From: Pseudomonadota bacterium
GTDB taxonomy: Bacteria; Pseudomonadota; Gammaproteobacteria; Burkholderiales; Thiobacillaceae
Assembly: GCA_021791235.1 (NCBI GenBank)
Contig: JAJYXA010000402.1
Coordinates: forward strand, 3,581 to 9,912
Direction: 5' to 3'
DNA length: 6,332 bases
Shown: piece after piece, positions 6,315-6,332 of the stretch
Layout: each line of letters starts with the position of its first letter
Numbering within the stretch: the first letter of the stretch is position 1
Notes under the pieces: generated by a model
The model's database searches: none
The model's input: the letters and a program-made list of their open reading frames with translations, nothing else
What the model was told of the DNA's origin: nothing
Program-made: the position numbers and the translations under genes

Positions 6315-6332
6315 ATGAACCCCACCGACGCC
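6315..6332 (+). CDS. tldD: Start of a probable tldD gene, cut by the window edge
   Basis: Six codons, Met-Asn-Pro-Thr-Asp-Ala, follow AAGG (6304-6307) with a 7-nt spacer. An in-frame ATG at 6309 is only one base from AAGG and is therefore less likely. The start lies 13 bp after the amidase stop. The call rests on gene order: in many Betaproteobacteria the metalloprotease subunit gene tldD (partner of TldE/PmbA in peptide maturation and turnover) directly follows yhdP and this amidase. Six residues cannot prove it. Confidence 0.55.

Noticed and set aside
5285..6325. 346-codon minus-strand frame antisense to the amidase
   Set aside because: The amidase has a complete catalytic triad in the sense frame; the antisense frame is compositional.

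Overview
This is a GC-rich window of ordinary bacterial chromosome, most likely from a betaproteobacterium. The gene order yhdP, then a Nit1-like amidase, then a probable tldD start is the arrangement I associate with Betaproteobacteria such as Thiobacillus, Sulfuricella and Nitrosomonadales relatives. The protein sequences agree with that. The genus is an inference from style and gene order and was not searched.

Layout. The left edge (1-10) holds the first three codons of a leftward gene with a good ribosome binding site. A hairpin at 48-72 separates it from a complete leftward pirin/quercetinase-type cupin gene (81-779), which has its own promoter-like sequence and a strong Shine-Dalgarno site. 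Across a short AT-richer intergenic stretch (780-879), a rightward 50-codon ORF (880-1032) carries the first two helices of a LysR-type regulator. It then jumps to an unrelated-looking tail and stops, so it appears to be a deletion remnant of a regulator divergent from pirin. Its stop codon overlaps the start of hslR (Hsp15, S4-domain ribosome-recycling factor, 1022-1420). An 80-bp gap with a weak promoter candidate leads to the very large yhdP gene (1501-5334), an AsmA-like protein linked to phospholipid transport to the outer membrane. It is followed after 16 bp by a carbon-nitrogen hydrolase of the deaminated-glutathione-amidase type (5351-6301). After a further 13 bp come the first six codons of a probable tldD (6315-6332).

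How the genes relate. yhdP, the amidase and the tldD-like gene are closely packed on one strand and are probably co-transcribed, although their known roles (envelope lipid transport, metabolite repair, peptide processing) do not form one pathway. Hsp15 is likely read from upstream of the LysR remnant. Pirin is transcribed the other way and would be the expected target of the lost regulator.

I see no mobile element with a transposase, no RNA gene, no CRISPR and no clear new system. The points worth a second look are the LysR deletion scar overlapping hslR, a REP-like palindrome translated in frame inside yhdP, and an exact 10-bp tandem duplication just after the amidase start codon that makes the true start uncertain.
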